A program made the position numbers and the translations under genes. Shown piece by piece: positions 23,209 to 32,463 of a stretch of 64,000 nt of DNA; the first letter of the stretch is position 1; each line of letters starts with the position of its first letter. The stretch comes from Chromatiales bacterium. Lineage in GTDB: Bacteria > Pseudomonadota > Gammaproteobacteria > Steroidobacterales > GCA-2729495. The DNA lies in the NCBI GenBank assembly GCA_024234935.1, contig JACKNI010000006.1:62001-126000 (forward strand), given 5' to 3'. The notes beneath the pieces are model-generated. The model had not been told where the DNA came from. It worked only from the letters and a program-made list of their open reading frames with translations, and did no database searches.

Positions 23209-25586
23209 CTGAGCCAGGCGAGCCCGCAAAAGCGGATGCTGATGTCACCGGCCTTTGGCCGGATGGCCACTTCTTCAAGTTCGCTGGCCTGTGCGTTCAT
23301 GGTCTCTTCCATGTCGCTGATCTCCGCCTGCAGGCTGTTCTCGAGTTCCTCAATCTGCGCATTGATGCTGGCGACGGTTTCGTCAGCGCGGACCACGTCG
23401 CCGGATTGCTTGCGCACGTTGCCGGCCTTGCGCATCGCTGTCGCTGCCCGTGTCATTGATGTGGCACTGATTTTCCGCCGGCCGAACAGCGCACCGAGAA
23501 TGGCGGAGCCGGCGGAGACAACCGCGTCGAGCTTTGCACCGGTGGACTGTTCCTGCTCGCGCTGTACGGCCTGCTCGGCACGGCGCAGCCTGTCGGCAAG
23601 CGTGGCAGCCTTTGCAGCGTATTTCCTGCGCAGGGCATCGGTCTGGCTGTCGCGTGCCTCGCGCGCCAGATGCTGGAGCCGGGCACGAAAAGTACCCTCG
23701 CTTTCATCGGGTCGCGATACTTCCTTGAGCGCCGGGCAGCGCCACAGTGTCAGTGGCCGTTCGCGAGACAGCCAGGTCTGAAACTGCTTTTGCCAGGCCT
23801 TGTAGTTCTTCGGGTCGCCGAGCGAAGCGGGCAAGGTGGCCCAGGCTGCACTGGCTGGCGCCTCCTGGCCGAGTTGGGTGATATCGATGTCGAGCTCCTC
23901 GGCTGCAGCCCAGTCCAGCGGTCCGTCGCCGGGATCGAGTGCAAGTACGACGTTGTGGCTCAGATCGACATCGTGCCTGCTGCTGACATAGGCGACGCGC
24001 GCCGCTGCCAGCAGTCGTGGCTGATAGAGACGCGGCCCCGCAGTGGGCGGCGTTCGACTGAGATCGGCATACACCACCGGGATGTCCGGCGACAGCAGGG
24101 GTCGCGTCTCGACCGTGGCCGCCGGCGTCGCAACCGGTGCCGCTGCGGTCGGCTGCTGCGGTGCTGCTGCCACGGCAGGAGGCTTCGTGCCCGTCAGGCG
24201 CCGGATGTCATCGCGTGTCAGGGGGCCGCGCAGATAAGCCATTGCCCAGCGCGACTGCATCAGCACCGGGCTGCTTTCATGCACGTTGTGCATCAGGAAG
24301 CTGCGCTTGCCGAGGCCGCCGAGGATCTGGTCGAGCTGCGCCCCATCGAGACCCTCGCTGGCTGCTGCCGACAGCAGTCCGTCGCGCACGCGGTTGCGAT
24401 CCTGCTCGGTCTGCAGGCGGCCGATGAACCACGTTCCGGCGTTCGACAGCGCCTTGTAGTCGAGATCGACCGGATTCTGCGTGGACAGCACGAGGCCGAG
24501 GCCGTAAGCGCGGGCCTGTTTGAGAAGCGTCAGCAGCAGCTGCTTTGAAGCCGGATTGGCCACCGGCGGCAGATAGCCGAACACTTCGTCCATGTAAAAG
24601 ATGGCGCGCAGCGATGCCGTGCCCGGCTGACTGCGCATCCAGGCGATGATGGCATTGAGCAGCAGGGTGACGAAGAACATCCGCTCCGCATCGTCGAGGT
24701 GCGCGATGGACAGCACCGAAACGCGCGGCTGGCCGCTCGCGGTGTAAAGGAGCTTGCCGGCGTCGAGCGGCTCACCCTGCGTCCAGGCCTCGAAGCCGGG
24801 TGCGGCGAGCAGGTTGTTGAGGCGCATCGCCAGTTCGAAACGCTCCTTGGCAGGGTAGAAGGTTTCGAGTTCCATGACACCGATCCGGCTCATGCCAGGC
24901 TCTTGTACCGCATGAATCAGCCCGGCCAGGTCCAGGCTCTGCCCCTGCTGCCAGCACTGGTCGAGTACCGCTGAGAGCAGGATGTGTTCGCGGCTCGACA
25001 GCGGGTCGGCATCGATGCCCAGCAGCGTGAGCAGGCCGGTGACGGTGGCCTGTACCTGCTGACGGTAGATGTCGGCATCCTCGCGTACCGCTGCCGGCGG
25101 CGCCGCAAAGGAGCCGAGTACCGAGATCGGCAGGCCGGCCGTGCTGCCCGGTGTGTAGATGGCAAACTCGGCCGCGGCACGCAGCCGGGCGATCCGCTCC
25201 GGCGCCTGCCCCCATTCGGCGAGGCCCTTGCGCCAGGTCTCCGCCTGCGCGGAGGCGAATTCAGCCACCGACTGGCCGGCAGTCGCGGCTGCCTGGGCAT
25301 CGACCCATGGCTCGAAATCCGCAGCGCGCAGTTCCGGAAAGCTGAGCAGCAGGTTGCCCATGTCGCCCTTTGGATCGAGTGCGATGACCGGCACCTTGTC
25401 GATGGCGGCTTCTTCGAGCAGGTCGATGCCGAGACCGGTCTTGCCGCTGCCGGTCATGCCGATGATCACTGCGTGCGTGGTCAGGTCCCGCGAGTCGTAC
25501 AGTACCGGTTCGTCGCCGAGCTTCCCGCCCTGCGCTTCATATCGCTTGCCGAGGTAGAAAACACCCAGCTTCTCGTAATCCTGCAT
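23205..25586 (-). CDS. HerA/DUF87-like P-loop ATPase with C-terminal coiled coil
   Basis: A 793-residue cytoplasmic ATPase. Walker A GMTGSGKT is at residues 43-50, and Walker B is IFYMDEVFGYLPP near residue 330, followed by the VLSTQNPVDLDYKALSNAGTWFIGRL segment typical of HerA/VirB4-like motor ATPases. A Pro/Ala-rich linker leads to a C-terminal region with long charged coiled coils (about 660-770). I use the ATG at 25586 because AGGA precedes it and the family begins near MQDYEKLGVFYLGKR. HerA relatives move DNA or serve in defence and conjugation, but no NurA nuclease or partner is adjacent, so the substrate is unknown. It converges on the kinase gene with shared stop codons. Confidence 0.8.
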   Translation of the reverse strand: MQDYEKLGVFYLGKRYEAQGGKLGDEPVLYDSRDLTTHAVIIGMTGSGKTGLGIDLLEEAAIDKVPVIALDPKGDMGNLLLSFPELRAADFEPWVDAQAAATAGQSVAEFASAQAETWRKGLAEWGQAPERIARLRAAAEFAIYTPGSTAGLPISVLGSFAAPPAAVREDADIYRQQVQATVTGLLTLLGIDADPLSSREHILLSAVLDQCWQQGQSLDLAGLIHAVQEPGMSRIGVMELETFYPAKERFELAMRLNNLLAAPGFEAWTQGEPLDAGKLLYTASGQPRVSVLSIAHLDDAERMFFVTLLLNAIIAWMRSQPGTASLRAIFYMDEVFGYLPPVANPASKQLLLTLLKQARAYGLGLVLSTQNPVDLDYKALSNAGTWFIGRLQTEQDRNRVRDGLLSAAASEGLDGAQLDQILGGLGKRSFLMHNVHESSPVLMQSRWAMAYLRGPLTRDDIRRLTGTKPPAVAAAPQQPTAAAPVATPAATVETRPLLSPDIPVVYADLSRTPPTAGPRLYQPRLLAAARVAYVSSRHDVDLSHNVVLALDPGDGPLDWAAAEELDIDITQLGQEAPASAAWATLPASLGDPKNYKAWQKQFQTWLSRERPLTLWRCPALKEVSRPDESEGTFRARLQHLAREARDSQTDALRRKYAAKAATLADRLRRAEQAVQREQEQSTGAKLDAVVSAGSAILGALFGRRKISATSMTRAATAMRKAGNVRKQSGDVVRADETVASINAQIEELENSLQAEISDMEETMNAQASELEEVAIRPKAGDISIRFCGLAWLS

Positions 25587-25752
25587 GATTCCTGTCCGTG
25601 TTGTTTCGGGGTTGTCCGATTCGCCCGCATGACGTGGCGGCAATCAGCCCCGCCATTCGCGCTCCTGTTGCGGTCCGCTGCCACTGAGCTTAGCCTAAAG
25701 CCGGCTCCCCGCCATCGGGGTCCTGTTTCCATCGTCAATTCAGGGGGAAGTC

Positions 25753-26162
25753 ATGCTGCAGGAATTCAAGAAATTTGCCCTGCGCGGCAATGTCATGGAC
25801 CTTGCCGTCGGCGTCATCATCGGCGCTGCATTCGGCAAGATCGTCGCGTCGATGACCAACGACGTGATCATGCCGGTCGTCGGGCTGATGCTCGGCAAGG
25901 TGGACTTCAGCACGCTGTTCATCAACCTGTCGGGCGGCGACTACGCGACGCTGCAGGAAGCAGTGGATGCCGGTGCCCCGGTGCTCAAGTACGGCGCCTT
26001 TCTCAACTCGGTGCTCGATTTCCTGATCCTGGCCTTCATCATCTTCATGATGGTGCGGGCCATGAACAAGCTGAAAAAGGCCGAGCCGCCACCGCCGCCA
26101 GCGGGCCCGACGCCAGACCAGGTACTGCTCACCGAGATACGCGACGCGCTGAAGAACCGCTG

Positions 26163-26163
<1 letters not shown>
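25753..26163 (+). CDS. mscL: Large-conductance mechanosensitive channel MscL
   Basis: A 136-residue channel that opens under membrane tension to release solutes on hypo-osmotic shock. [37 protein letters not shown] is the diagnostic N-terminal helix and TM1; TM2 is [23 protein letters not shown], and a Pro-rich linker (PPPPPAGP) precedes the C-terminal helix bundle [21 protein letters not shown] precedes the ATG. Its stop overlaps the ATG of the methyltransferase gene downstream. Full length and unambiguous. Confidence 0.97.
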
Positions 26164-27320
<1,157 letters not shown>

Positions 27321-27321
27321 A

Positions 27322-28302
27322 ATGAAATGGGAACGCGTTCTCGATCATGCACCGTGGGCCAGGCGTGCGATGCCGCGCGGCGGGCAGATGGACGGCTGTT
27401 TCTACATCATCAGCGGTCGTGCCGGACCATTCAGCGTGTTCAGCGACACGTGGCGCAGCGCCGACGGCATCCACTGGGAATGCATGTCGAAGGCGTCCGG
27501 CTGGGGCAAGCGCTGCTATCCGGAAGTCGATGTCGTGCGGGGTCACCTGATCCTCAACGGCGGCCAGAGCCTGACGACTTTTTACAATGACGTCTGGCGT
27601 TCGGCCGATCAGGGGCGCACCTGGGAGCAGGTCTGTGCCGAAGCGCCGTGGGGCATTCGCGCCGGTCATCACAGTCACGTCATGGATGACGAGATCTACC
27701 TGTTCGGCGGCGCGCGCAATTCCCGTGACCGGATCTTCTACCCCGAACTGTGGGTCAGCAAGGATCTCGGCGAGACCTGGGAGCTGCGCTGCGAGTTGCC
27801 CGAAGACATGGGGCGGGCCGGCATGCAGGTTTGTCATGTCGGCAGCACCCTTTATTACATGGGCGGCGATCACGACAGGCCGGTGTTCCTGCCGAACTGG
27901 GCAGGCCGACGCAACGATGTCTGGAAGTCCGACGACAAGGGTGCGACCTGGGAACTGCTAGGCCATGCGGCATGGTGCCCGCGGACCGGGCATCAGGCAA
28001 TCGCGCACAACGGCAAGATCGTCGTGATCGGCGGGCACGTTCCGGGCCCGAAAGGCCACGCATCGAAGATTCAGGCAGTCGCCCATGACCTGTGGCTCTG
28101 GGATCCGCAGGACGGCATCGACGGCTGGCAACTCGTGACCAACAATGTCTGGGGCGCTGCCGACGATTCGCTGAGCCAGGGCAAGAGCGATTTCCGCATC
28201 GAGGTTCGCGACAACAGGATCTGGACTTTCGGCGGCGATCGCGAGCGATTCATGCCCTGGCCGATGGACAACGACGTCTGGGTTGCCGACTGGCCGGGGT
28301 GA
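27322..28302 (+). CDS. Kelch/Asp-box beta-propeller protein
   Basis: A 326-residue protein built of about six kelch-like blades, each with a GG or WR/DVW element, for example HLILNGGQSL...NDVWRSADQG, EIYLFGGARN...LWVSKDLGETWE, LYYMGGDHD...NDVWKSDDKGATWE and KIVVIGGHV. The S-x-D-x-G-x-T-W Asp-boxes occur three times. No signal peptide, so cytoplasmic. It starts two bases after the methyltransferase stop and is probably co-translated with it. Kelch propellers are usually binding scaffolds or lyases; nothing here shows a catalytic site. Function unknown. Confidence 0.85.
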   Translation: MKWERVLDHAPWARRAMPRGGQMDGCFYIISGRAGPFSVFSDTWRSADGIHWECMSKASGWGKRCYPEVDVVRGHLILNGGQSLTTFYNDVWRSADQGRTWEQVCAEAPWGIRAGHHSHVMDDEIYLFGGARNSRDRIFYPELWVSKDLGETWELRCELPEDMGRAGMQVCHVGSTLYYMGGDHDRPVFLPNWAGRRNDVWKSDDKGATWELLGHAAWCPRTGHQAIAHNGKIVVIGGHVPGPKGHASKIQAVAHDLWLWDPQDGIDGWQLVTNNVWGAADDSLSQGKSDFRIEVRDNRIWTFGGDRERFMPWPMDNDVWVADWPG

Positions 28303-28324
28303 TCGGCGGTGGTCGGACTACCCG

Positions 28325-28687
28325 CTATGGGGCGGATGGATCGGGAAATAGCTTCAATTGCTCTCGCGTCGCCGCAAGCAAGTCCGGAGCGTATCTGACG
28401 GCGATATCGTAGACCTTGTTGTGATCCAACTCTGCGTAGCCATGCGCCAATATATTGCGAAATCCAACGATGTTCCTCGCATGAGGAATGCCGGCTGCGA
28501 TATCTGGTGCAACCTTGTAAAGGTTACTCATGGCTTCGCCGCAGATTTCCAATACGCGCTCGACTGCCGCTTGCGTCTTTTCATCAACCAGGTACTGCTC
28601 AAGGCTGATTCCAGAAGTGAAACGGATGGCCGACCCAGCGTAGTGCTCAATATCCTCAAGATAAACGCCGGGGTCACGCTGCGGCAT
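28325..28687 (-). CDS. hepT: HepT-family RNase toxin (DUF86)
   Basis: A 120-residue HEPN-fold toxin. The catalytic motif R-x4-H-x-Y is visible as Arg77, His82 and Tyr84 in FRNILAHGYAEL. In the MntA-HepT (type VII) system the toxin is an RNase that is silenced when the antitoxin adenylylates this Tyr. The start overlaps the upstream nucleotidyltransferase gene by 14 bases, so the pair is coupled, antitoxin first. The line counted inside it (28,441-28,500) is 52% GC, well below typical neighbours, which suits an acquired element. Confidence 0.9.
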   Translation of the reverse strand: MPQRDPGVYLEDIEHYAGSAIRFTSGISLEQYLVDEKTQAAVERVLEICGEAMSNLYKVAPDIAAGIPHARNIVGFRNILAHGYAELDHNKVYDIAVRYAPDLLAATREQLKLFPDPSAP

Positions 28688-28982
28688 ACACCGGTGCCTT
28701 GCTGTGCTCGATGTAATAGCGCAATCGACGATTGCGAACCGCCTTCAGTTCCACAAGATCTACAGTCCGTCCAAACAAGGCTTCGAGCGATTCCTTGAGT
28801 CGCATGAAATTGCTGAAGCTGCTTGCGCTACCCGGTGCAAACTCGACCAGCACATCGATATCACTGCGAGCCGGATCGAAGTCGTCCCGCAAGATGGACC
28901 CGAACAGTTCCAGCTTGTGAACGCCATGAAGGCGGCACAAGTCGGCAATTGCCTTGCGGTTTTGCTCGATCAGTGGATGCAT
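28674..28982 (-). CDS. mntA: MntA-family nucleotidyltransferase antitoxin
   Basis: A 102-residue minimal nucleotidyltransferase. The signature G-S-x10-D-x-D appears as FGSILRDDFDPARSDIDVLVEF, with Gly28, Ser29, Asp41 and Asp43, and a third carboxylate lies in TVDLVEL (Asp75). Such proteins transfer AMP to the Tyr of the partner HepT RNase and neutralise it. All catalytic residues are present. It precedes and overlaps hepT on the same strand. Start ATG at 28982. Confidence 0.9.
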   Translation of the reverse strand: MHPLIEQNRKAIADLCRLHGVHKLELFGSILRDDFDPARSDIDVLVEFAPGSASSFSNFMRLKESLEALFGRTVDLVELKAVRNRRLRYYIEHSKAPVYAAA

Positions 28983-29222
28983 GGGCCAATTCTACGTTGT
29001 GTCACGATGGCGACAATAGCCCCGGTACCTGGAGTTGCGGGGCTCTGCGAGCTGCAATTGGGGCTATTCCGCTGAAAGCACGACTATTGTGGCTCCCATC
29101 CAGGTGTCTGTCAGTTCAGGGTGGTAACCCGTATCATTTCATCATTCGTTTATAGACGACCACGGGTCTGCTGTGGTACATCACTGGGTACGGCGCTGGT
29201 GGCACGAATTTCGGAGCGTTTG
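28983..29222. other. Gene-free gap before the orphan antitoxin
   Basis: About 240 bases between mntA and the HigA-like gene. I see no convincing gene on either strand and no strong hairpin. A RelE/HigB-type toxin would be expected upstream of the antitoxin but none is readable here; degraded remnants cannot be excluded by eye. The promoters of both flanking genes should lie in this gap. Confidence 0.5.
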
Positions 29223-29534
29223 ATGAAGAAAAAGAGAACGGGAACCGTCAGGCCGCATCGCCAGGTGATGGGCGAACTGCTGCGCGCAGATCCCGATCTG
29301 GCCATCGAGATGCTCAATGACACCTTGCGCGATGGCAAGCCGGAGGAAATCGCCGTGGCGGTCCGGCGGGTGGCCGACGCGTTCGGTGGGCTGCCGCACA
29401 TTGCGCGGCGCGTGGGGGTCAATGTGACGCAGGCCTACCGGTCCCTGTCGCGGCATGGCAACCCGTCGTTTCGCACCGTGCATGCGGTGCTCCGCGAGGC
29501 GGGCCTGGAAATCTCGGTTCGGCTGCGGGCGTAA
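29223..29534 (+). CDS. HigA-like (addiction module) antitoxin, apparently orphan
   Basis: A 103-residue DNA-binding protein of the addiction-module antidote type. The core reads MLNDTLRDGKPEEIAVAVRRVADAFGG, then a helix-turn-helix in LPHIARRVGVNVTQAYRSLSRHGNPSFRTVHAVLREAGLEISVRL. Members normally pair with a RelE/HigB-like RNase encoded just upstream in the same operon; here no toxin is present on either side. The ATG at 29223 follows GGAG. It could be a remnant, a regulator acting alone, or an anti-addiction gene. The longer upstream frame is not supported. Confidence 0.85.
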   Translation: MKKKRTGTVRPHRQVMGELLRADPDLAIEMLNDTLRDGKPEEIAVAVRRVADAFGGLPHIARRVGVNVTQAYRSLSRHGNPSFRTVHAVLREAGLEISVRLRA

Positions 29535-29584
29535 CCAGTTCACGCTTCGGGAGCGTTCCAGAGACCACGCGGGAAGCCCAAAGC

Positions 29585-29932
29585 CTAGCTCTCATCCAGC
29601 AGCGCGACAAAATCCGTTCTTCGCTCCTCGCGCGCTTCGTCATCGTCATCCAGGTACCAGACTGCGTCATGGGTGTCGTCGGCCCATGGCCTTTCCGTTA
29701 TCAGGTAGCCAAGCGCATTGATGACGAAAACTCCGGGGGAGGCATACCAGTTGTCGTCACGATTGAACCCATATTCATCAAGGTCTTCGCCCTCAGATAC
29801 CGTCCATACATGCTCAATGGGCAACGATCTGGCTTCATCGTGGCAGTACAGATCGCCGTTTGGCTTTGCATGCGCGCCCCAGTGCGCAACGAAATCCTGC
29901 TCAGAAATGAAGTCGTATCCACTTATCTTCAT
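29585..29932 (-). CDS. Small acidic protein of unknown function, coupled to HNH nuclease
   Basis: A 115-residue acidic protein with a cluster of carboxylates (YLDDDDEAREERRTDFVALLDES) and an aromatic-rich middle (DDNWYASPGVFVINALGYLITERPWADD). No signal peptide or membrane helix. I do not recognise the family. Its ATG overlaps the stop of the upstream HNH nuclease gene by four bases (ATGA), and codon use and base composition are like those of that gene rather than of the surrounding chromosome. A small acidic partner coupled to a nuclease could be an immunity-like or DNA-mimic inhibitor, or an accessory subunit; that is inference. Confidence 0.75.
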   Translation of the reverse strand: MKISGYDFISEQDFVAHWGAHAKPNGDLYCHDEARSLPIEHVWTVSEGEDLDEYGFNRDDNWYASPGVFVINALGYLITERPWADDTHDAVWYLDDDDEAREERRTDFVALLDES

Positions 29933-30756
29933 GACGAGACTCCTGCGGTGTTTGCGCCTTCCAGACGACTCCTGTGACGAGTCACGAAATCGATCTCTGG
30001 AATAAACTTGTCCGGCAAGGAAATTGAAGTACCTTCAATCGACCAAAATACCTCGCGCAAGAACTTGTCTCTTGTCGTCTTCAGTTGCTCCGATAGCACG
30101 ATACGATAGTCGTCAGTCAAGGAGAACAGGTGGCTATCGAAAGCCTTGTCGTGTATTGCAGAAAGGCATAGGCCGTTACCCGGATGCAAACGGATAGACG
30201 CGTCATCTCTCCAGGGAACGATATGACTTGCGACGAGAAATCGTCCATCGCTGACTCCGGAAATACAACACTTGTTGCCATAGCTGCTTAAGATGGCGCG
30301 GCGAAAGAATGCCTGGCCAATGCGCTGCCGTACCAATGCCTCGCGAGTTTCTCCCGAATAATCTGCTTCGGTATCACGATCAGCAGCTGGCGGTATTTTG
30401 TCGCTCCTCGCGGCCAGCAGGCGTGATCTCAGCAACTCGCACTCATCAATTAGTTGCTCCCAGTTGGCATGGAACTCTCTCCATACTTCGCGATCAAGAG
30501 CAGAAGCATTACTCAGTCCGCTCCGCCCACTTTCGCGGATTGCCGGGTCGAGACTGGCGATGTTCACGCATTTCATCGCAAGAGCACCTGGCGTACGGCC
30601 GATCAAGTTTGCCAGCTCTATAACTCTCTTGTTTTTGCCGTGCAGTTGGCCAAAAGGGGTCTCGCAATAGAATTGGAAAGCGAGCAAGGTCTGCTCTCTC
30701 GACCAATTGGCTGACCGTCTTGCGCCTTTCTTAGGTGATTTGGCCGCGTCGCTCAT
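29929..30756 (-). CDS. HNH endonuclease (putative restriction-type)
   Basis: A 275-residue protein with a C-terminal HNH domain: YGNKCCISGVSD gives the zinc-like Cys pair, VASHIVPWRDD the first His (178), HPGNGLCLSAIHDKAFD the Asn (194) and second His (202). The N-terminal third (NWSREQTLLAFQFYCETPFGQLHGKNKRVIELANLIGRTPGALAMK) is a helical domain common in putative HNH restriction endonucleases and may bind DNA. No methyltransferase is nearby, so a classical type II system is not present; a modification-dependent or other defence nuclease is possible. The 120 bases counted here (30,001-30,120) are 44% GC, suggesting recent transfer. Confidence 0.85.
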   Translation of the reverse strand: MSDAAKSPKKGARRSANWSREQTLLAFQFYCETPFGQLHGKNKRVIELANLIGRTPGALAMKCVNIASLDPAIRESGRSGLSNASALDREVWREFHANWEQLIDECELLRSRLLAARSDKIPPAADRDTEADYSGETREALVRQRIGQAFFRRAILSSYGNKCCISGVSDGRFLVASHIVPWRDDASIRLHPGNGLCLSAIHDKAFDSHLFSLTDDYRIVLSEQLKTTRDKFLREVFWSIEGTSISLPDKFIPEIDFVTRHRSRLEGANTAGVSS

Positions 30757-30841
30757 TCATTCACCTCGGGCATCGGCTATTGTTGCCGAATGTGCCCCAA
30801 TACTAAGCTGCGGGCTATTCGGCATCAAAAGGGAGACCCTC

Positions 30842-31060
30842 ATGCGTAACCTCACAATCACCCTCGCCGCACTCGCCATCACCGCCTGCGGTAAACCCGC
30901 AGAACCACCCGAACCGAAAGCCTATGACCCGGCTTCGGATGTGATCGGCGCGCCCTTGCACGAGGCACTCGACAAGGCTTCCGGTGTCGAGGACCTCAAC
31001 GCCGGGCGCAAGAACGAGCTGGACGAGGCGATCGACGCCGGCAGTTCAGGGGCCGAGTAG
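30842..31060 (+). CDS. Small lipoprotein of unknown function
   Basis: A 72-residue protein with a lipoprotein signal (LAALAITACGK, lipidated Cys16), then a short Pro/Glu-rich and acidic chain without recognisable domain. GGGAG precedes the ATG at 30842, and the frame upstream of it is not coding-like. It is the only plus-strand gene between the HNH nuclease and the exported SDR, converging on the latter. Nothing shows its role. Confidence 0.65.
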   Translation: MRNLTITLAALAITACGKPAEPPEPKAYDPASDVIGAPLHEALDKASGVEDLNAGRKNELDEAIDAGSSGAE

Positions 31061-31070
31061 CCGCTTCGCC

Positions 31071-31892
31071 TTACCAGCCGAGGACGCGGCCATCCTTGTA
31101 GTCGAGGAACTGGCCGTTCTGTTTGATGGTCAGGCCGTCGATGACCTTCAGCATGGCGCTCACGCTCTCGGCCGGTTCGATGGCACCCGGCTGGCGAATG
31201 TTCTTGCCATAGCCGAACTCACCCGGTGCGGGCTCGGTATTCACGGAGCCGGGTGACAGTGCGATGGTGGTCACGCCCTTGTTCTTCGTTTCAAAGCTGA
31301 ACGCGTAGACGAGCATGTTCAGCGCCGCCTTGCTGGCGCGGTACTCGAACATGATCGGCCCCTTCGGACCCTCGGTGAAAGACCCGCCCTTGCTGGAGAT
31401 GAACACGATCTTTTTCTGCTGCGAGGCCGTCACGTTGGGCAGAAAGGTGCTTGCCACCTTGATCGCGCCGAGGGCATTGGTCTCGAGACTGTTGCGCGCG
31501 ACGGCGTAGTCGATCATCTCCGCCTTGCCGCTGAAGGCGGTCTTGAGGCGCGGGGTGATCGCGGCGTTGCTGATCAGCACATCGATCGGCTGATCCTTGT
31601 AGCGGGCCGCCAGCGCGTCGATGCCCGGATGATCGGTGACATCCAGTTTTTCGATCACGACGCCGGGATGGTCCTTGGCCAGCGCCTGCAGTTCCGTTGC
31701 GTCGTCCGGATTGCGGGCTGTCGCGATCACATTCCAGCCGCGTGCGGCGATCTGCTGCACATACTCGAGGCCGATGCCGCGATTGGCGCCGGTGATCAGT
31801 ACGGTGGGCTGATCCGGCTTGAGGCCGGCGAGGCTGGCCTGTGCGACGAGGAGGAGGGCGCAGCCGATCAGGCGGGTGAATGTGGTACGCAT
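31071..31892 (-). CDS. Exported short-chain dehydrogenase/reductase (SDR)
   Basis: A 273-residue classical SDR with a signal peptide (RLIGCALLLVAQASLAG) ahead of the Rossmann domain. VLITGANRGIG is the cofactor loop, DVLISNAAITP the NNAG-equivalent, FISSKGG supplies Ser, and EYRASKAALN supplies Tyr and Lys of the catalytic tetrad. The catalytic core is intact, so it should act on a carbonyl or alcohol with NAD(P). Start ATG at 31892 follows AAAGGA. Export of an NAD(P) enzyme is unusual; the leader may instead be an uncleaved anchor. Confidence 0.85.
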   Translation of the reverse strand: MRTTFTRLIGCALLLVAQASLAGLKPDQPTVLITGANRGIGLEYVQQIAARGWNVIATARNPDDATELQALAKDHPGVVIEKLDVTDHPGIDALAARYKDQPIDVLISNAAITPRLKTAFSGKAEMIDYAVARNSLETNALGAIKVASTFLPNVTASQQKKIVFISSKGGSFTEGPKGPIMFEYRASKAALNMLVYAFSFETKNKGVTTIALSPGSVNTEPAPGEFGYGKNIRQPGAIEPAESVSAMLKVIDGLTIKQNGQFLDYKDGRVLGW

Positions 31893-32019
31893 GGATGAAT
31901 GATCCTTTCGGTCGGGGCGAACGATGCCGCCAGTATAAGGACCCGGCCGGCCGGCCATGCAGGATCGGCGCAAGACGCCACGGAGTGGATCGCGCCTGCC
32001 GCGTGCAGCCGGCCCCTGT

Positions 32020-32463
32020 TCAGGGCGGCGGGTGCCGGCGTTCCCGCAATTGCTGGCGCTGCTCCGGCGTCAGGTCGCGGAAGCGCTGGCGCAGGCGTTC
32101 ACGCTGTTCCGGCGACAGGTCCTGGAATCGCTGCTGCGCATTCCGCAGTCGCGCGCGCTCTTCCGGTGGCAGCCGGCGGAACCGCTGGAAGCGCTGCCGC
32201 GCGCGGGCCTGCTGTTCGGGGCTCATGCGACGCCAGGTCTGCATCCGATCGCGCATTCCCTGTTGCTGTTCAGGAGTCAGGCTGTTCCATCGCTCGGCGC
32301 CGCGCAGCAGTTTTTGGCGGCGCTCTTCCGGTATGGCTGGCCATTTGTCAGCCAGCGGTGCGAGCAATTCCTGCTGCCGTGTCGTGAGTTCCGCCCATTC
32401 CTGCGCGAGTACCGGTTGCAGGTTCGCGGCAAACAGCAGGCAGCAGAGCAGGATGCGCTTCAT
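32020..32463 (-). CDS. DUF3106 periplasmic Arg/Gln-rich protein
   Basis: A 147-residue exported protein: signal peptide MKRILLCCLLFAANLQPVLAQ, then repeats of the kind LTPEQQQGMRDRMQTW, MSPEQQARARQRFQRF, LPPEERARLRNAQQRF and LSPEQRERLRQRF, diagnostic of DUF3106. GAGGAG lies before the ATG. It is the last gene of a sigma-factor operon (sigma, membrane protein, DUF3106), an order conserved in many proteobacteria, and may be the periplasmic sensor or output of that system; the mechanism is not known. Confidence 0.88.
   Translation of the reverse strand: MKRILLCCLLFAANLQPVLAQEWAELTTRQQELLAPLADKWPAIPEERRQKLLRGAERWNSLTPEQQQGMRDRMQTWRRMSPEQQARARQRFQRFRRLPPEERARLRNAQQRFQDLSPEQRERLRQRFRDLTPEQRQQLRERRHPPP

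Noticed and set aside
28983..29222. Possible HigB/RelE toxin partner for the orphan antitoxin
   Set aside because: No frame in the gap gives a RelE-like sequence.
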